This document shows positions 29,454-41,300 of a stretch of 46,441 bases of DNA, in pieces. The stretch covers positions 1 to 46,441 of the forward strand of contig SMOI01000254.1 in NCBI GenBank assembly GCA_008000375.1, read 5' to 3'. Under the pieces are notes generated by a model that was not told where the DNA came from, ran no database searches, and worked only from the letters and a program-made list of their open reading frames with translations. This DNA is from Poteriospumella lacustris (lineage: Eukaryota; Sar; Chrysophyceae; Chromulinales; Dinobryaceae). A program made the translations under genes and the position numbers. Numbering within the stretch: the first letter of the stretch is position 1; every line of letters starts with the position of its first letter.

Positions 29454-32293
29454 CTACTTGCGCGTGCGCAGGACGTTGCTGCCGCTGTTGCTGCGCCGCG
29501 CGTGCAGCTCGTCGTCGCTGGCGCCGCCGCCGGCGCTGGTCGCCTCGTGGTCGGAGTTGTTGCTCGAGCTGCCGTGCGTCGAGGGGCTCGGCGACGACCG
29601 CGTCGTCAGCCGACTCAGCAGCGCCGTCGCGGCGGCGGTCGAGAGCGACACAGGCGGCGGCCCGCTGCGCGCGGCGGCCGCGTCGGCGGTCGGCGACTCG
29701 CTCAGCGGCGGGCGGTGCTGCGGGTAGAAGTTGTAGGCGTCGTCGGGCGGGAAGATCTCCTCGGCGAGGCCGGGGATGATCTCGACGGCCGTGTCGGTCT
29801 CCGCCAGGCGGATGACGCGGTCGACGCCGGCGGCCTGGCTCCGCTCGCTGCCGCTGCCGCTGCCACTGCTGACCGTCGCCGTCGCCGTCGCGGAGCGCGT
29901 GTCGACGACTTTTGCGCTGCCGTCGGCCGCGGCATCGTCCACTTTGACCTCGCCAGCCGCGCCGCCGACGCCGCCGACGCCGACGCCGCCGGGCGCCTCT
30001 CGCCAGCGGAAGGTGAGCGCGCGGCGGCCGTGGCGAGAGCGGACGACGGTGACCTGCCCCTCGTCCTGCCCCGCGAAGATCTCCTCCGCCAGCTTGCGCA
30101 TCTTCGCCTCGAGGTCCAGCGTCATCTGGTGCTGGTTCGCGTTGTACGCCTGCGTGTGCGGCGTCGCGTCGGCGCCGAGCTGCGCCGAGGACAGCAGCGA
30201 CGACTGCAGGTGCAGCTGGTGCGGCTTGAGGCCGCTGGCGTCGCGCGACTGCTGCTGCTGCTGCAGCAGAATCGTGTTCTCGCGGCTCGACAGCGACATC
30301 GTCGCCGCGTCGAAGCTCACCGCGCCCTGTGCGCCGCGGGCGGCGAAGTTCGGCGCGAAGGCCTGGCTGGTGACGGTGGCGCGGTGGTCGTCGCGACCGC
30401 CGCTGGCCGCCAGCGCCGCCGTCGTCGCCGAGTCTCCCTCAGCGGCAGCCGACGTCGACGTGGCCGTGGCCGTCGCCGTCGCGCGCAACTGGCTGCGTGC
30501 CCCGCCGCCGCCCGTCGCGACGGCCGTTTCGTCGAGGCCGTCGAGCAGCTCGACCGGCGCGGTGAGGTTGCCGCGGTGCCAGCGCTGGCTCAGGCCGCCG
30601 AAGCGCTGCGTTGAGAAGGGCGCCACTTTGCGGAGGAACGCGTGTTTGTTGGCGAAGGAGCGGCGCACCATGCGGCGCCGGTACTCGGCGTCCGAGTGCA
30701 GCAGATAGGCCTTCATGAACTGCGCCTGCTCCTCCAGCGACAGGAACTCGCGTTTGCGCGCGATGAGCGCGTAGTGGACGACGGCGCAGACGATGGCGAC
30801 GACGTAGACGATGACGGACACGTAGTTGTCCTTCTGGAACACGGCCAGCGCGATGGCCATCAGCGCGAAGATCGACATGCCGTACAGCGCGCCGACGCGG
30901 CCGAAGGGCGACACGAACGTGCGCGGCACCGTGTCGAGGCGCGTGCGCGCGATGATGAACGACGCGAAGATGGCGACGTAGACGGTGCAGGACGAGAGCA
31001 TGCACAGGCCGAAGAGGCGGTCGATGGCCTTGGGCACGAGCAGCCAGAGGAAGAGCAGCACCGAGCAGCCGATGATCGAGCCGGTGAGCAGCGCCGTCAG
31101 CGGCACGCCCTCCGCGCCCCACGCCTGCCCCAGGTAGCCCGGCAGCAGACCGGACCGCGCCATCGCCTTCAGCTGGCGGCCGTAGGCGAACATGAAGCCG
31201 AACGAGGTCGAGAACGTCCCCGGCATCGCCAGGATCGCCAGGAAGCGCGGCGACGCGTAGTTGAACGCGTGTGCGTAGCCCGGCGACAGCGGCAGGTCGG
31301 CGAGGGGCAGCATCGTCGTGCCCGGCGCCTGCGAGCACGACGTGAGCACGATGGACGTGGAGGTCACGAGCAGCGTGAGCATGGAGCAGACCATCATCCA
31401 GGGCACGCGGCGGTTCGCCTGCGGAATGTCGTCGCAGGACAGCGTCATGCTCTCGACGCCGACGTAGAACCACGACACGAGGGGGAAGAAGTGGAAGATC
31501 TCCTCGAACATGCGGCCGAGGTGGCGCGTGCCCGGCTCGTGGTCCGAGTCCGAGATGGCGAACTTCGCGAAGTTGACGTTGGGCAGCGAGGCGAGGCAGT
31601 ACATGACGATGAGCAGCAGCGTGATGATGGCGATCACGGCGTTGAAGCGCCAGAACGTCCGCCCGCCCTTCATCTGGATGACCAGCGAGATGGCGTAGAA
31701 GGAGATCCAGTACAGCGGCTCAAAGGACGGCGACAGCTCCGTGATGACCGTCAGTAGCCGGCCGATCTCGACCACCGCCGACGCGACGTACAAAATGTAC
31801 TCCGCCGCCTCGCAGCAGCCGACCAGATAGCCCGTCACGGGGCCCAGGGTGCACCGGACGTAGCCAAAGGAGCCACCTTAGACAGGCCATTGTGAGCAAC
31901 ACTGCGACCGGCGCGAATCGAATGCGGGCGCCTCACCTGCGAAGGGCATCATCGACGTCATCTCCGCGAGACACAGCGTGAGACACAGGTAGCCTGTGCC
32001 TACTAACAGCATACTCACGAAGAACTTCCAAAAGCCCTCCTTCAGACCTGTGTTGGCCCGAGATTCGCGGATAAGAGTCGGAGATTCGGCACTTCCACAG
32101 GGCGAGGCGTACCTTTGTTCCAAAAAATAATCTGACCGCCAATGACGATGGTCAAGCCTGCAACACCACATAGCAATTAACCACATCGTCAAACATGAGA
32201 CAACGCAACCAGTGGGCACTAACCAAGGCAGTACACATCCCACGACGTGGCGCGGTAAGTGCGCGACTTATTCGATTTGCCGCTGGAGTTCAT
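29454..32293 (-). CDS. APC-superfamily amino-acid/amine permease with very long C-terminal tail
   Basis: Four exons, 32293-32224, 32157-32113, 32047-31937 and 31876-29454 (introns 66, 65 and 60 nt, all phase 1), give 882 residues. The start MNSSGKSNKSRTYRATSWDV leads into TM1 (GLTIVIGGQIIFWNKG) and the APC signature region (YLCLTLCLAEMTSMMPFAGG), then about ten more membrane segments to residue ~440, including SWFYVGVESMTLSCDD. The pattern is closest to ethanolamine/amino-acid permeases of the APC family, which take up small amines or amino acids by cation coupling; the substrate cannot be read from sequence. The last ~440 residues are a cytosolic tail with Gln, Ala/Thr, Gly/Ser and Ser/Asn runs, much longer than in bacterial homologues. 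It shares a 480-bp upstream region with the hybrid cluster protein gene. Confidence 0.9.
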
Positions 32294-32773
32294 GACACGC
32301 TTTAGTGCCTAAAATGTCAACATGGGCTACAACAGATAAAACACTCCAACAGCTTCCTTTGAATGATTCTGCGACGACGGCATGAGTCACTTCCAGGTGC
32401 AAGGCTTGTTGTTCTGTTTGTTCTGGTTCCATCTCGTCGGCACTGCTCCGTTGACCGGCAGCGACCCGTTGCGGCCCAGGTTCTGGGTGAAACTAGACTG
32501 GCTGGATCTGTGCATGTCTGTGTACTTCTGTGCACAGTCTTATGCCTGATGTACTGTGTACAGTTTGCTTCCCATCGACATAGCGTATCTCGCTGAAAAT
32601 TGCCACACGGATGGTGTACATACTACCACCGAAGAAGTTTCCGTGGCAGTCTCCGCTGCCGCTTCAACAAGCGGCCGCCATTTCTCCGGCGCTGAGATAC
32701 TTCACTTCGAACACGGTCACAATCCTTTACTACGTGTGTGGTCGACTTATTACAAATCACAACACCGAGAACG
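32294..32773. promoter_or_regulatory. Shared divergent upstream region (permease / hybrid cluster protein)
   Basis: 480 bp between head-to-head genes, notably less GC-rich than both. Short tgtgcatgtctgtgtacttc-like and tgtacagt words recur near 32508-32565. A coordinated promoter is possible; no known operator is recognised. Confidence 0.4.
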
Positions 32774-34648
32774 ATGCTTCGTACTGCTTTTCAACGATCT
32801 TCTGTCATCAGCACTTCAGCTCGCCGAGTGCTGTCATCTTCTATGTCCACGGCCGCTGCTGCTCAGCCAGCAATGTTCTGCTATCAGTGCGAGCAGACCA
32901 AGGATCAAAAGGGATGCACGACTGTAGGTGTGTGCGGAAAGGACGCGAACACTGCAGCCCTTCAGGATCTTCAATTGTAAGTCGCTGTTGCGTTGTAGCT
33001 GCGCCTGGCAGTGGTTGCTGAACTCTCTCACAGGCACTTCAACGTCGGCTTGGCTCAGTGGGCCTCCGCCATTGAGGCGAAGGGAGGCAAGGTCTCCGAC
33101 AAGACCAAGGACCTGCTGCTGGACTCCACCTTCAGCACGTTGACCAACGTCAACTTCAACCCCGACCGCTTCTACGACTACATGCGCAGATCGCAAGAGG
33201 CTCGCGCCGAGATGATGACCCAGGCCAACGCCTTGGGCGTCGACACCACCAAGATGACCGGCCCGGCGCAGTTCCAGTACCGCGACAACCAGGACTTCCT
33301 GAAGCTCGAGGCCAAGGCGCACGGCATTCTCGCTCGCAAGGCGGCGGGCATGGGCGACGACGCGATGGCGATGCGCGAAATGAGCCAATACGGCATCAAG
33401 GGCACCATGGCCTACTTTGCGCACGCCGAGCGCATCCGCTCGCACCTGAACCCCAACGCCTACCCCGCCGAGAAGCGCGACGCCGTCTTCTCGAAGCTGT
33501 TCAAGTCGCTGGCGATGCTGGCGCCTGACCGCCCGGACCTGAACGACATGATCGGCAACGCGCTGGCCGTCGGCGGCATCAACTTGGAGGCCATGGAGCT
33601 GCTGGACACTGCCCACACGTCCACCTTCGGCCACCCCGAGCCCACCACCGTGACGACGGTGCCGTCGGAGGGCAAGTGCATCCTCATCTCCGGCCACGAC
33701 ATCGCCGACCTCCACCAGCTGCTCCTGGCCACCGAGGGCAAGGGCATCAACGTGTACACCCACGGCGAGATGCTCCCTGCGCACGCCTACCCACAGCTGA
33801 AGAAGTTCAAGCACCTGAAGGGCCACTACGGCAAGGCCTGGCAGCTGCAGAAGACCGACTTCGCGCGCTTCCCCGGCGCCATCCTCCTCACGAGCAACTG
33901 CCTCGTCGAGCCGCTGCCCTCCTACAAGAGCCGCATCTTCACCACCAACTCGGTGGGCTTCGCCGGCGTGGCGCACATCGCCGACTGCAACGCGCCGCAC
34001 GCGTTCGACGCGCTGATCGCGAAGGCGAACGAGTCGCAGGGTTTCCGCGCGCAGGACTGCCACAAGAAGACGTCGACGGCCGAGTCGCTGCTCATCGGCT
34101 TCGGCCACCACACCGTCCTCAGCGTCGCGGACAAGGTCGTGGAGGCCATCCAGAGCGGCGACCTAAAGAACGTCTTCGTCATCGGCGGCTGCGACGGCTC
34201 CGAGAACGACAAGCGCAACTACTTCACCGACCTCGGCGGCAACCTGCCCAAAGACGCCATCGCCCTCACCATCGGCTGCGGCAAGTTCCGCATCAACGGC
34301 CACGACTGGGGCACCTTGCCCAACGGCATCCCGCGCCTCTTGGACGTCGGCCAGTGCAACGACAGCTACGGCGCCGTGAAGATCGCGTTGGCGCTGGCGC
34401 AGGCGCTGAAGGTGGACGACGTGAACAAGCTGCCCATCCACTACGCCGTGTCCTGGTTCGAGCAGAAGGCCGTGGCCGTGCTGCTCACGCTGCTGCACCT
34501 GAACATCCAGAACATCTACCTGGGCCCGTACCTGCCGGCCTTCGTCACGCCCAACGTGCTCAACCTCCTCGTCGAGAAGTTCAAGCTGCACCCGACCAAC
34601 TCCGGCGACTACGCCTCCGACCTGCAGCAGATGCTCAACAAGAAATAA
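32774..34648 (+). CDS. HCP: Hybrid cluster protein (hydroxylamine reductase family), organelle-targeted
   Basis: Two exons, 32774-32976 and 33034-34648 (intron 57 nt), give 605 residues. The first ~33 residues ([20 protein letters not shown]...) are basic and Ser/Ala-rich without acids, a typical mitochondrial presequence. The mature protein starts at MFCYQCEQT: Cys 36, 39, 48 and 54 (C-x2-C-x8-C-x5-C) bind the cubane cluster as in class I proteins of anaerobes. All hybrid-cluster ligands are visible in order: His of ISGHDIADL, Glu of HGEMLPA, Cys of LTSNCLVEP, Cys of IGGCDGSE, Cys of TIGCGKF, Cys of VGQCNDSYG, and Glu and Lys of SWFEQKAVA. The family reduces hydroxylamine to ammonia and is also linked to nitric-oxide reduction and S-nitrosylation. 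In eukaryotes it is known mainly from anaerobic or facultatively anaerobic protists and algae. Confidence 0.96.
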
Positions 34649-37600
34649 GCCGCCGCCGCCGCCGCCGCCCTGTCTCTTCGTCGGTGGTCCGACCCCGACC
34701 CCATAGCCCCTCCCGGTCGCTCGACCCAACAGCACACTGAAGAGTCCTCTCACCGCCCCTGCATCTGTCTCTCCGCGCCGTTCATTGATCATACGTCGAT
34801 TCGTCCCAACAGCTCTCGCGACGTCCCAGCCCCGTCATAGATCTCCTTTGGTTTCTCCTCGTATCGCTCTCTGTGCGACCTCTGCCGCTTCCTTTTTCAC
34901 TGTTGATTTCGCCTTCACCGTGCTCTGTCGCGACACGTAACTGTTACCGACTAATTGTCCACTGCCCTCCCTCCCCACTGGTGTGCTCCACCACTCCCTG
35001 CTGCCCCCTGCTGACACAGATCCCCACTGCTTATACAGTGCATGGTACAGGTACATACCCAACACAGTACCAGTACACCGACGGCGGCGGGGCTGAGGAC
35101 GTTGCATCCGGCGCAGTCGGAAAAGCGTTTCATTTTTGGCAGTGCAGGTGAGTCCGATTCCTTCGCCAACTAAATCGACCGTTTTGTCAAGTGCGCAAAT
35201 CACAAAGTCATAAAGGCAGCGCTGTTTGCGAGATGCGATGCGATGCGATGCGATGCGATGCGATGCGATGCGATGCGATGCGATGCGATGCGATGCGACG
35301 ACGCAAAATGCGCATTGCGACCACTTCGGATGCGACCGAGGCGACTGCGTGTACATGGCGATGATGACAGTACCTAACTCCCCAGATTACCTACCCCAGG
35401 CTACCGCATCAGTCCAACCCCTCGCTTTGGGCGCCCCTATCTTCGCTGCTTTGCACTTTCTTTGCAATATTTTCATTGTTTATGGTCGCAAAAGCAATTG
35501 TAATTGGATAATTGAGTGCATTTTCGACGAAATATGCTTTGTTGAAGAAGTATAATGCGAAAACGACAAAGGGAACGGATACTTCGTGCAGTTTTCCCAC
35601 GTATTACGTCATTCTGCGCTCGATATTGCACCTGTAGAATCAAGAGTATGGCAAATATGAATATTAACATGTTCGACAATGAAGGTTACGGAAAGTTTCT
35701 CGAAGAATTGTTGAATCGCGAGGGTGAAACAGAGCTCGGCAGAAGTCGATGGTCCGCGATGGCTGCTTCTCAGATCCGACAGAAAAACATCAAAACGAGT
35801 TAGAAAACGTTAGAAAAACATAGTATCATGTGATACATACATGGATCTATCGATAAATGCTAAAGATGCACATTTCTAACCCAAATACAAAGACTTACGA
35901 CGGGAAATGAAGCTCAAATTTGTCGTCATCAACAATTTTCGTTTCTCTAACTCGCTAGAACTTTGGCAATATCCATCAGACCAGAAACAACCGTATATAT
36001 TTGGATGTATCTCCTTCTTGGTGAGCGGTATCGGTCATTTTTCCTCGCTGAAACGATGAAATGTCCTTTGAAAACGATGAAATTCCCAAAGAACTGTGGT
36101 TTGTGGAGAGCGCAGCACGGAACGACAATGGAAGACCCCGCTATCTCGGCACAGCAATCGGAGATACGCTCTCTGATCAAACACTCCGATCCATATCAGA
36201 TGGCCAACGTCCATAAGTCGCCGCGAAATGTCACGATACGCGCGCGGCGACGACCGCTGCGGCCGGGGACACCACCGCCACCACCGCGGAGGCCCCAAGT
36301 GCATCGCGTCCTCTTCACCCAGCAAAGCTGCACCGAATTCCTCAGTACCGTGTATTGACCCACCAGAGACCCGGCCACGAGGTGCTCGCTGCTGCAGTGA
36401 AGTGCCAAAGTCTTCAAAGTGGGGCCTGGCCATCAGTTCTCCGCGTCGACTGGACCGAGACCAGCGCCGCCGTCGCCTCCGCCGCATGTGTCGGCCAGGG
36501 CAGCGGTCCACTGTAGCAGCTGTCCGCTCTCTACGTATCCCAGAGTACCATCGCACAGTGTGGTGGGTGCCAATCACGCAGAAGCACGGCAGAAGAACGT
36601 GAGCTGCACAGCCGCCGGCCACTCGTGGACCACTCGTGGACCTCGTCTGGCCTGCCATTCCGCGTCTTGTGAGTAGCTCCTGCCAATCTCATCCCATTCC
36701 GTACGTCTTCCATCAAGTTTTCTTTTAATGCAGAGTGCTTCGCATTCACGGGGCAGTAATGCAGATCTACGCGCTATTCGCCGTCATCGACGAGGGGAAG
36801 CGTCGATCTCGACGGCCGTGTCGAAACCCACATCCGGCGGGGACCGACAGGCGCGAGAGACCGCACACAACGACGGTGCTGCTTCTTACAAACTCGTCCG
36901 GCTCTCTGTTGGTGGGGAGTGGCTATGGGCGACGGAACGCGAAGAGAACCCAGCGGCAGTCTGCGAACGGCCGCATGGCGACGTCACTTGTCTCCGGCCT
37001 GTGGACGGGTCCTTTGCCAACGAACGAAAAGCAGCGGCATCTTCACTGCGGAGACCCTTCACGGTACCACTAGCTGATCGCCATGATGCGTCAATCCATT
37101 GATGAGCAGACTCGACGGACCCACGGAGCCAGAGAGGTCGCCGGTGGTTGCCGGTGGTGGGTGGAGGACAAGCAACCAGCCGACGAACACGACGAAACAC
37201 TGCGGGATCAAACGGGAGAATGGCTGTAGAAAGGCGTTGGAATGACAGCAAGTTGTGGCGTCAGGAGTTCGTCAACAACAAGATCGCAGTGTGCAAGAGC
37301 TGTGCGTTCAGATGAGTGAGCCAAACCCGTCAGCGAGAGAAAAAGCTTGTTCCTGCGGGGAAAGAGGACACAACCACCCAAAGCAAAGCACTCATTCATG
37401 ATGATAACTCAGCACGTTGTCATTGTAATTGAACTATTCCAAGTGAATTGAGCCACAGGTCGGCGATGTCATCGGTGGAGGCCAACAGATTTCTGTCTGG
37501 ATCGCACGAGGTGTGAGAAAATTAACAAAGAAATTGACACATACAGCTTTGCCTCGTGTCATTTTAAGGGCCATAGAATTAGATCACTGGTTATGGTCAA

Positions 37601-38333
37601 CAACAGCGTCGCCGTTGAGAGAGCAGACATCGATGTGGACGTGTCAACTTCACAAATGAGCCAATAAGGCGTAAATCTCTCCATGGTCTTTGGGACGAAG
37701 AGTCAGATATGTCGTTCAAATACGGCCACAATTGTGATTCCGGTTGGAAGTGATGGCATGATCGACAATCGTCTCCCATCGTCAATTCCGGCGCGATGTG
37801 GGATGGGCGAGGCGAACCAACGGTCCAACTACGTCATCGCCATCGTGTCATTCTGGTTGAACTCCAGATTCGAATGTTCGGTGTTGCTGTTGCCTACCAC
37901 TGCGGCGATATAACTTTGGGTCAAAAAGCAAACCAGCGTTCTCGATTTGTTGATCCCTGTCGTGACATGAGCCACCAGATCGCGTTGGGGAAGCGAATCA
38001 TCAAACCACGTGATCAATCCACCCCAGAGACCCAAATCACAGACCCGGAGCTCCAATGCCCAGACTCTGTGTCTTGTCCTCGTCATCATCATGTCGCAGC
38101 TGTTCCAGCAGCAGCCACCGGCGGCGGGCGGCTGTTCCGCTCCGCCGACCACGACGACCCTATCAAACGAGGAAGATCCACCCGGCTGGATCCGCGACCG
38201 ATGCAGCTCCCAGCAGGTTCACAGCGGGCCTCTTTTCGACTGGTTTTAGACCTCTTGGTGCTCGGCACAGACGAGATCGAAACAGAGAACGCCATTTCTC
38301 TCGCGCGCGAACAATTCAAAGATACGCGTAGCC
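34649..38333. other. Gene-poor 3.7-kb region
   Basis: The first ~400 bp after the HCP stop are pyrimidine-rich on the + strand. A GCGAT pentanucleotide array lies at 35232-35297. 35.45-36.1 kb is AT-rich and carries the dispersed motif near 35785-35825. Open frames of 60-207 codons occur on both strands between 35.5 and 38.3 kb, for example + 35555-35803 ending in ASQIRQKNIKTS and + 36728-37102, but none shows a domain or convincing splice partners. The end of the region is the promoter of the receptor gene. Confidence 0.4.
35232..35297. repeat. Pentanucleotide microsatellite (gatgc)n, about 13 copies
   Basis: Uninterrupted gatgc units from 35232 to 35297, flanked by gcgacgacgc. Confidence 0.97.
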
Positions 38334-41300
38334 ATGGCCCTCTTTTGGACGAGGGGCCTCTTCTTGGTGCTCCTGTTGGCCTTAATGGTCACCGTGCAGC
38401 CTCAAATTACCCCAGATCCGTCTCATTTCCCCACTGGCCAGCCATCGGCGCAGCCAACCGACTCGCCCACTGATCAACCGAGCCGCCAACCCTCCTCAAG
38501 GCCGAGTTCACAGCCTTCCGAGTCGCCAACGACGCGCCCCAGCGCGCAACCGACTGGCTCTCCCACTGGGCAACCGTCCCGACAGCCGTCGTCGCGGCCC
38601 AGTCGCCAGCCAAGTGCCTCGCCGTCCGCTCAGCCCTCGCGACAGCCCTCGTCGAGGCCCACGGCGCAGCCCTCCTCTCAACCGTCGTATCAGCCCTCGT
38701 CGCAGCCCTCAGCCAGACCCACGTGCGCCCCGTCGAGGCAGCCGACCGCGCAGCCCTCATCGCAGCCGTCGGTGAGCCCGTCCGCGCAGCCGTCGCGGCT
38801 GCCGACCGCTCAGCCGTCGCGCCAGCCCACGACGCGACCCACCGCGCAGCCTTCCTCGCAGCCCAGTGCATCGCCCACCGCGCAGCCGTCTGCGCGGCCG
38901 TCGTGCCAGCCATCGGGGCAGCCTTCGTCGCGCCCCACGGGGCAGCCGTCAGCGCAGCCCTCGCGGCCGCCGACGACGCAGCCCACTGCCGGCCCCAGCT
39001 GCCAGCCCAGCGGCCAGCCCTCTGCGTCGCCCTCGTCGCAGCCCGTCAGCTCCCCGTCCGCTCAGCCGTCGACGCAGCCCTCGTCGCGCCCGTCCACGCA
39101 GCCGACTGCGCAGCCGTCGCGCCAGCCGTCGTCACAGCCGTCCGCGTCGCCCAGCGGGCAGCCCACTCGGCAGCCCTCGTCGCACCCGACCGCGCAGCCG
39201 TCGCGCAAGCCGTCGTCGCAGCCGTCGTCACAGCCGTCCACGTCGCCGTCGCGGCAGCCGACGACGCAGCCGACGACGCGGCCCTCGGCGCAGCCCTCGT
39301 CGCAGCCGACGAACCCCACGTCGCAGCCGTCGCGCCAGCCCTCGTCAAAGCCGACGACGCAGCCGTCCGCGACCCCCTCGGCGCAGCCCAGCGCGCAGCC
39401 CAGCGCCGCGCCGTCGTCGCAGCCGTCGGCACAGCCAACGACGCAGCCATCGCGACAGCCGACGTCGCGACCGTCGCAGCAGCCGGCGTCGCAGCCGACG
39501 GCGCAGCCCTCGCGACAGCCGACGACGCGGCCTTCGTCGCAGCCGTCGACGCAGCCGTCATCGCAGCCGACGAGTCCGACGGCGCAGCCCTCGACGCAGC
39601 CGTCTTTGGCGCCCTCGTCGCAGCCCTCGCGACAGCCGACGACGCGGCCTTCGTCGCAGCCGTCGACGCAGCCGTCGGCGCAGCCCGTCGCGACGCCCTC
39701 GTCGCAGCCCACGACGCAGCCGTCGGCGGCGCCGTCGTCGCAGCCCTCGCGGCAGCCCACCGCGGCGCCGTCCGCACAGCCATCGACGCAGCCCACCGCC
39801 GCTCCGACGACGCAGCCGTCGACGCAGCCGACGGCGCAGCCCGTCGCGGTGCCCTCGTCGCAGCCCACGACGCAGCCGTCCGCGGCGCCCTCGTCGCAGC
39901 CCACGACGCAGCCCTCGTCGCGTCCGTCGAAACAACCGACGCGGCAGCCGTCGGCGGCGCCGTCCGCGCAGCCCAGCGGCGCGCCCTCCGCGCGGCCCTC
40001 GACGCAGCCGTCGGCGGCGCCCACGACGCAACCGTCGACGCAGCCGTCGGCCGCCCGAGCGGCCAGCCCTCGTCGCGGCCGTCGGCGCAACCGACGCGGC
40101 AGCCGTCGGCGGCGCCGTCGTCGCAGCCGTCGTCGCAGCCGACGAATCCGACGGCGCAGCCCTCGACGCAGCCGTCGGCGGCGCCGTCGGCGCAGCCGTC
40201 CGCGCGGCCAGTCGCCAGCCCACCGCGCGGCCCTCGGCGCAGCCCTCGACGCAGCCGTCGTCGCAGCCGTCGCGACCCACCGGCCGCCCGACGCCGTCGC
40301 CGTCGCCGCTGCCGACGCCGCAGCCGACGCGCGCGCCGACCGCCGCCCCGTCGCGTGCCCCGTCGCGGGAGCCGACCGCGGCGCCCTCCGCGGCGCCGTC
40401 GGTGTCGCTGCCGCCGTCGCGTGAACGACCGCGGCGCCCTCCGCGGCGCCGTCGTTTTCGCTGGCGCCGTCGCGTGCGCCGACGGCGGCGCCGACGAGCG
40501 TCGCGTTCGTGCTGCCGGCGCTGGAGGCGGCGACGATCGTCGCGACGGCGACGGGCCGCGCGCCGCGTCGGTGTCCGTCGCCTTCGCCGTCGCCGCGAGC
40601 TACGCCGGCCGCGTCTCCTGCGCCGCCTTCGCCGCGGGCACCGCGCCTGCGTCGGTGTCGGCGGTGCTGCAGGCGCCGTGGGCCGCCGCGTACGGCGCCG
40701 GCGCGACGAGCGTCCGCGTCGACGTCGCGTCGCTGGCGCCGCTGACGAGCTACGCGGTCTACTGCGCGGCGCAGGGCGTCGACCGCGCGGCCAGCGGCCT
40801 CGCGGCGGTGCTGGCGACCGCGCGCAACGTGACGACGCTGTGCTGCCAGTCGGCGGCCTTCAGCGCGTCGCCCGCGCTGCTCTACGACGACGAGTCGCTC
40901 TACGCGCGCGCATCTTCGCGCCGGTGACCTTCGCGTTCGCGCTGGAGGCCGCGCCGCGCGAGGCGCTGAGCGTCGCCGTGTCGCTGACCAACGCGACGAC
41001 GGGCGCGCCGCTCGACGCGTCGCTGTACCGCGCGTCGCCCGCGGCCTTCGCGCTGACGGCGGCCTCGGCGCCGTCGCAGTCGTTCGTCGTCGCGTGGCTG
41101 CGGCCCAACGCGACGGGCGCGTCAACGTGACGCTGCGCTTCGCGGCGCCAGCGTCGCCGACTTCGCTTTGCCGCCCGCCGCGCGCTCACGGCGCCGCTGC
41201 GCGTGGCGACCTTCGACGCGGCGCGCGCGCCGCCGCCGCAGCTGGCGGCCGCGGTGATCGGCGACGCGGGCGAGACGCTGCTCGTGACGCTGACGGCGCC

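Noticed and set aside
35963-37102. Several 100-200 codon frames on both strands
   Set aside because: They overlap each other, show no family motifs and have no splice partners; kept only as part of the gene-poor region note.
38430-40430. CRISPR-like or satellite array
   Set aside because: The repeats are in frame, follow a signal peptide and encode PSxQPT units. There are no unique spacers.
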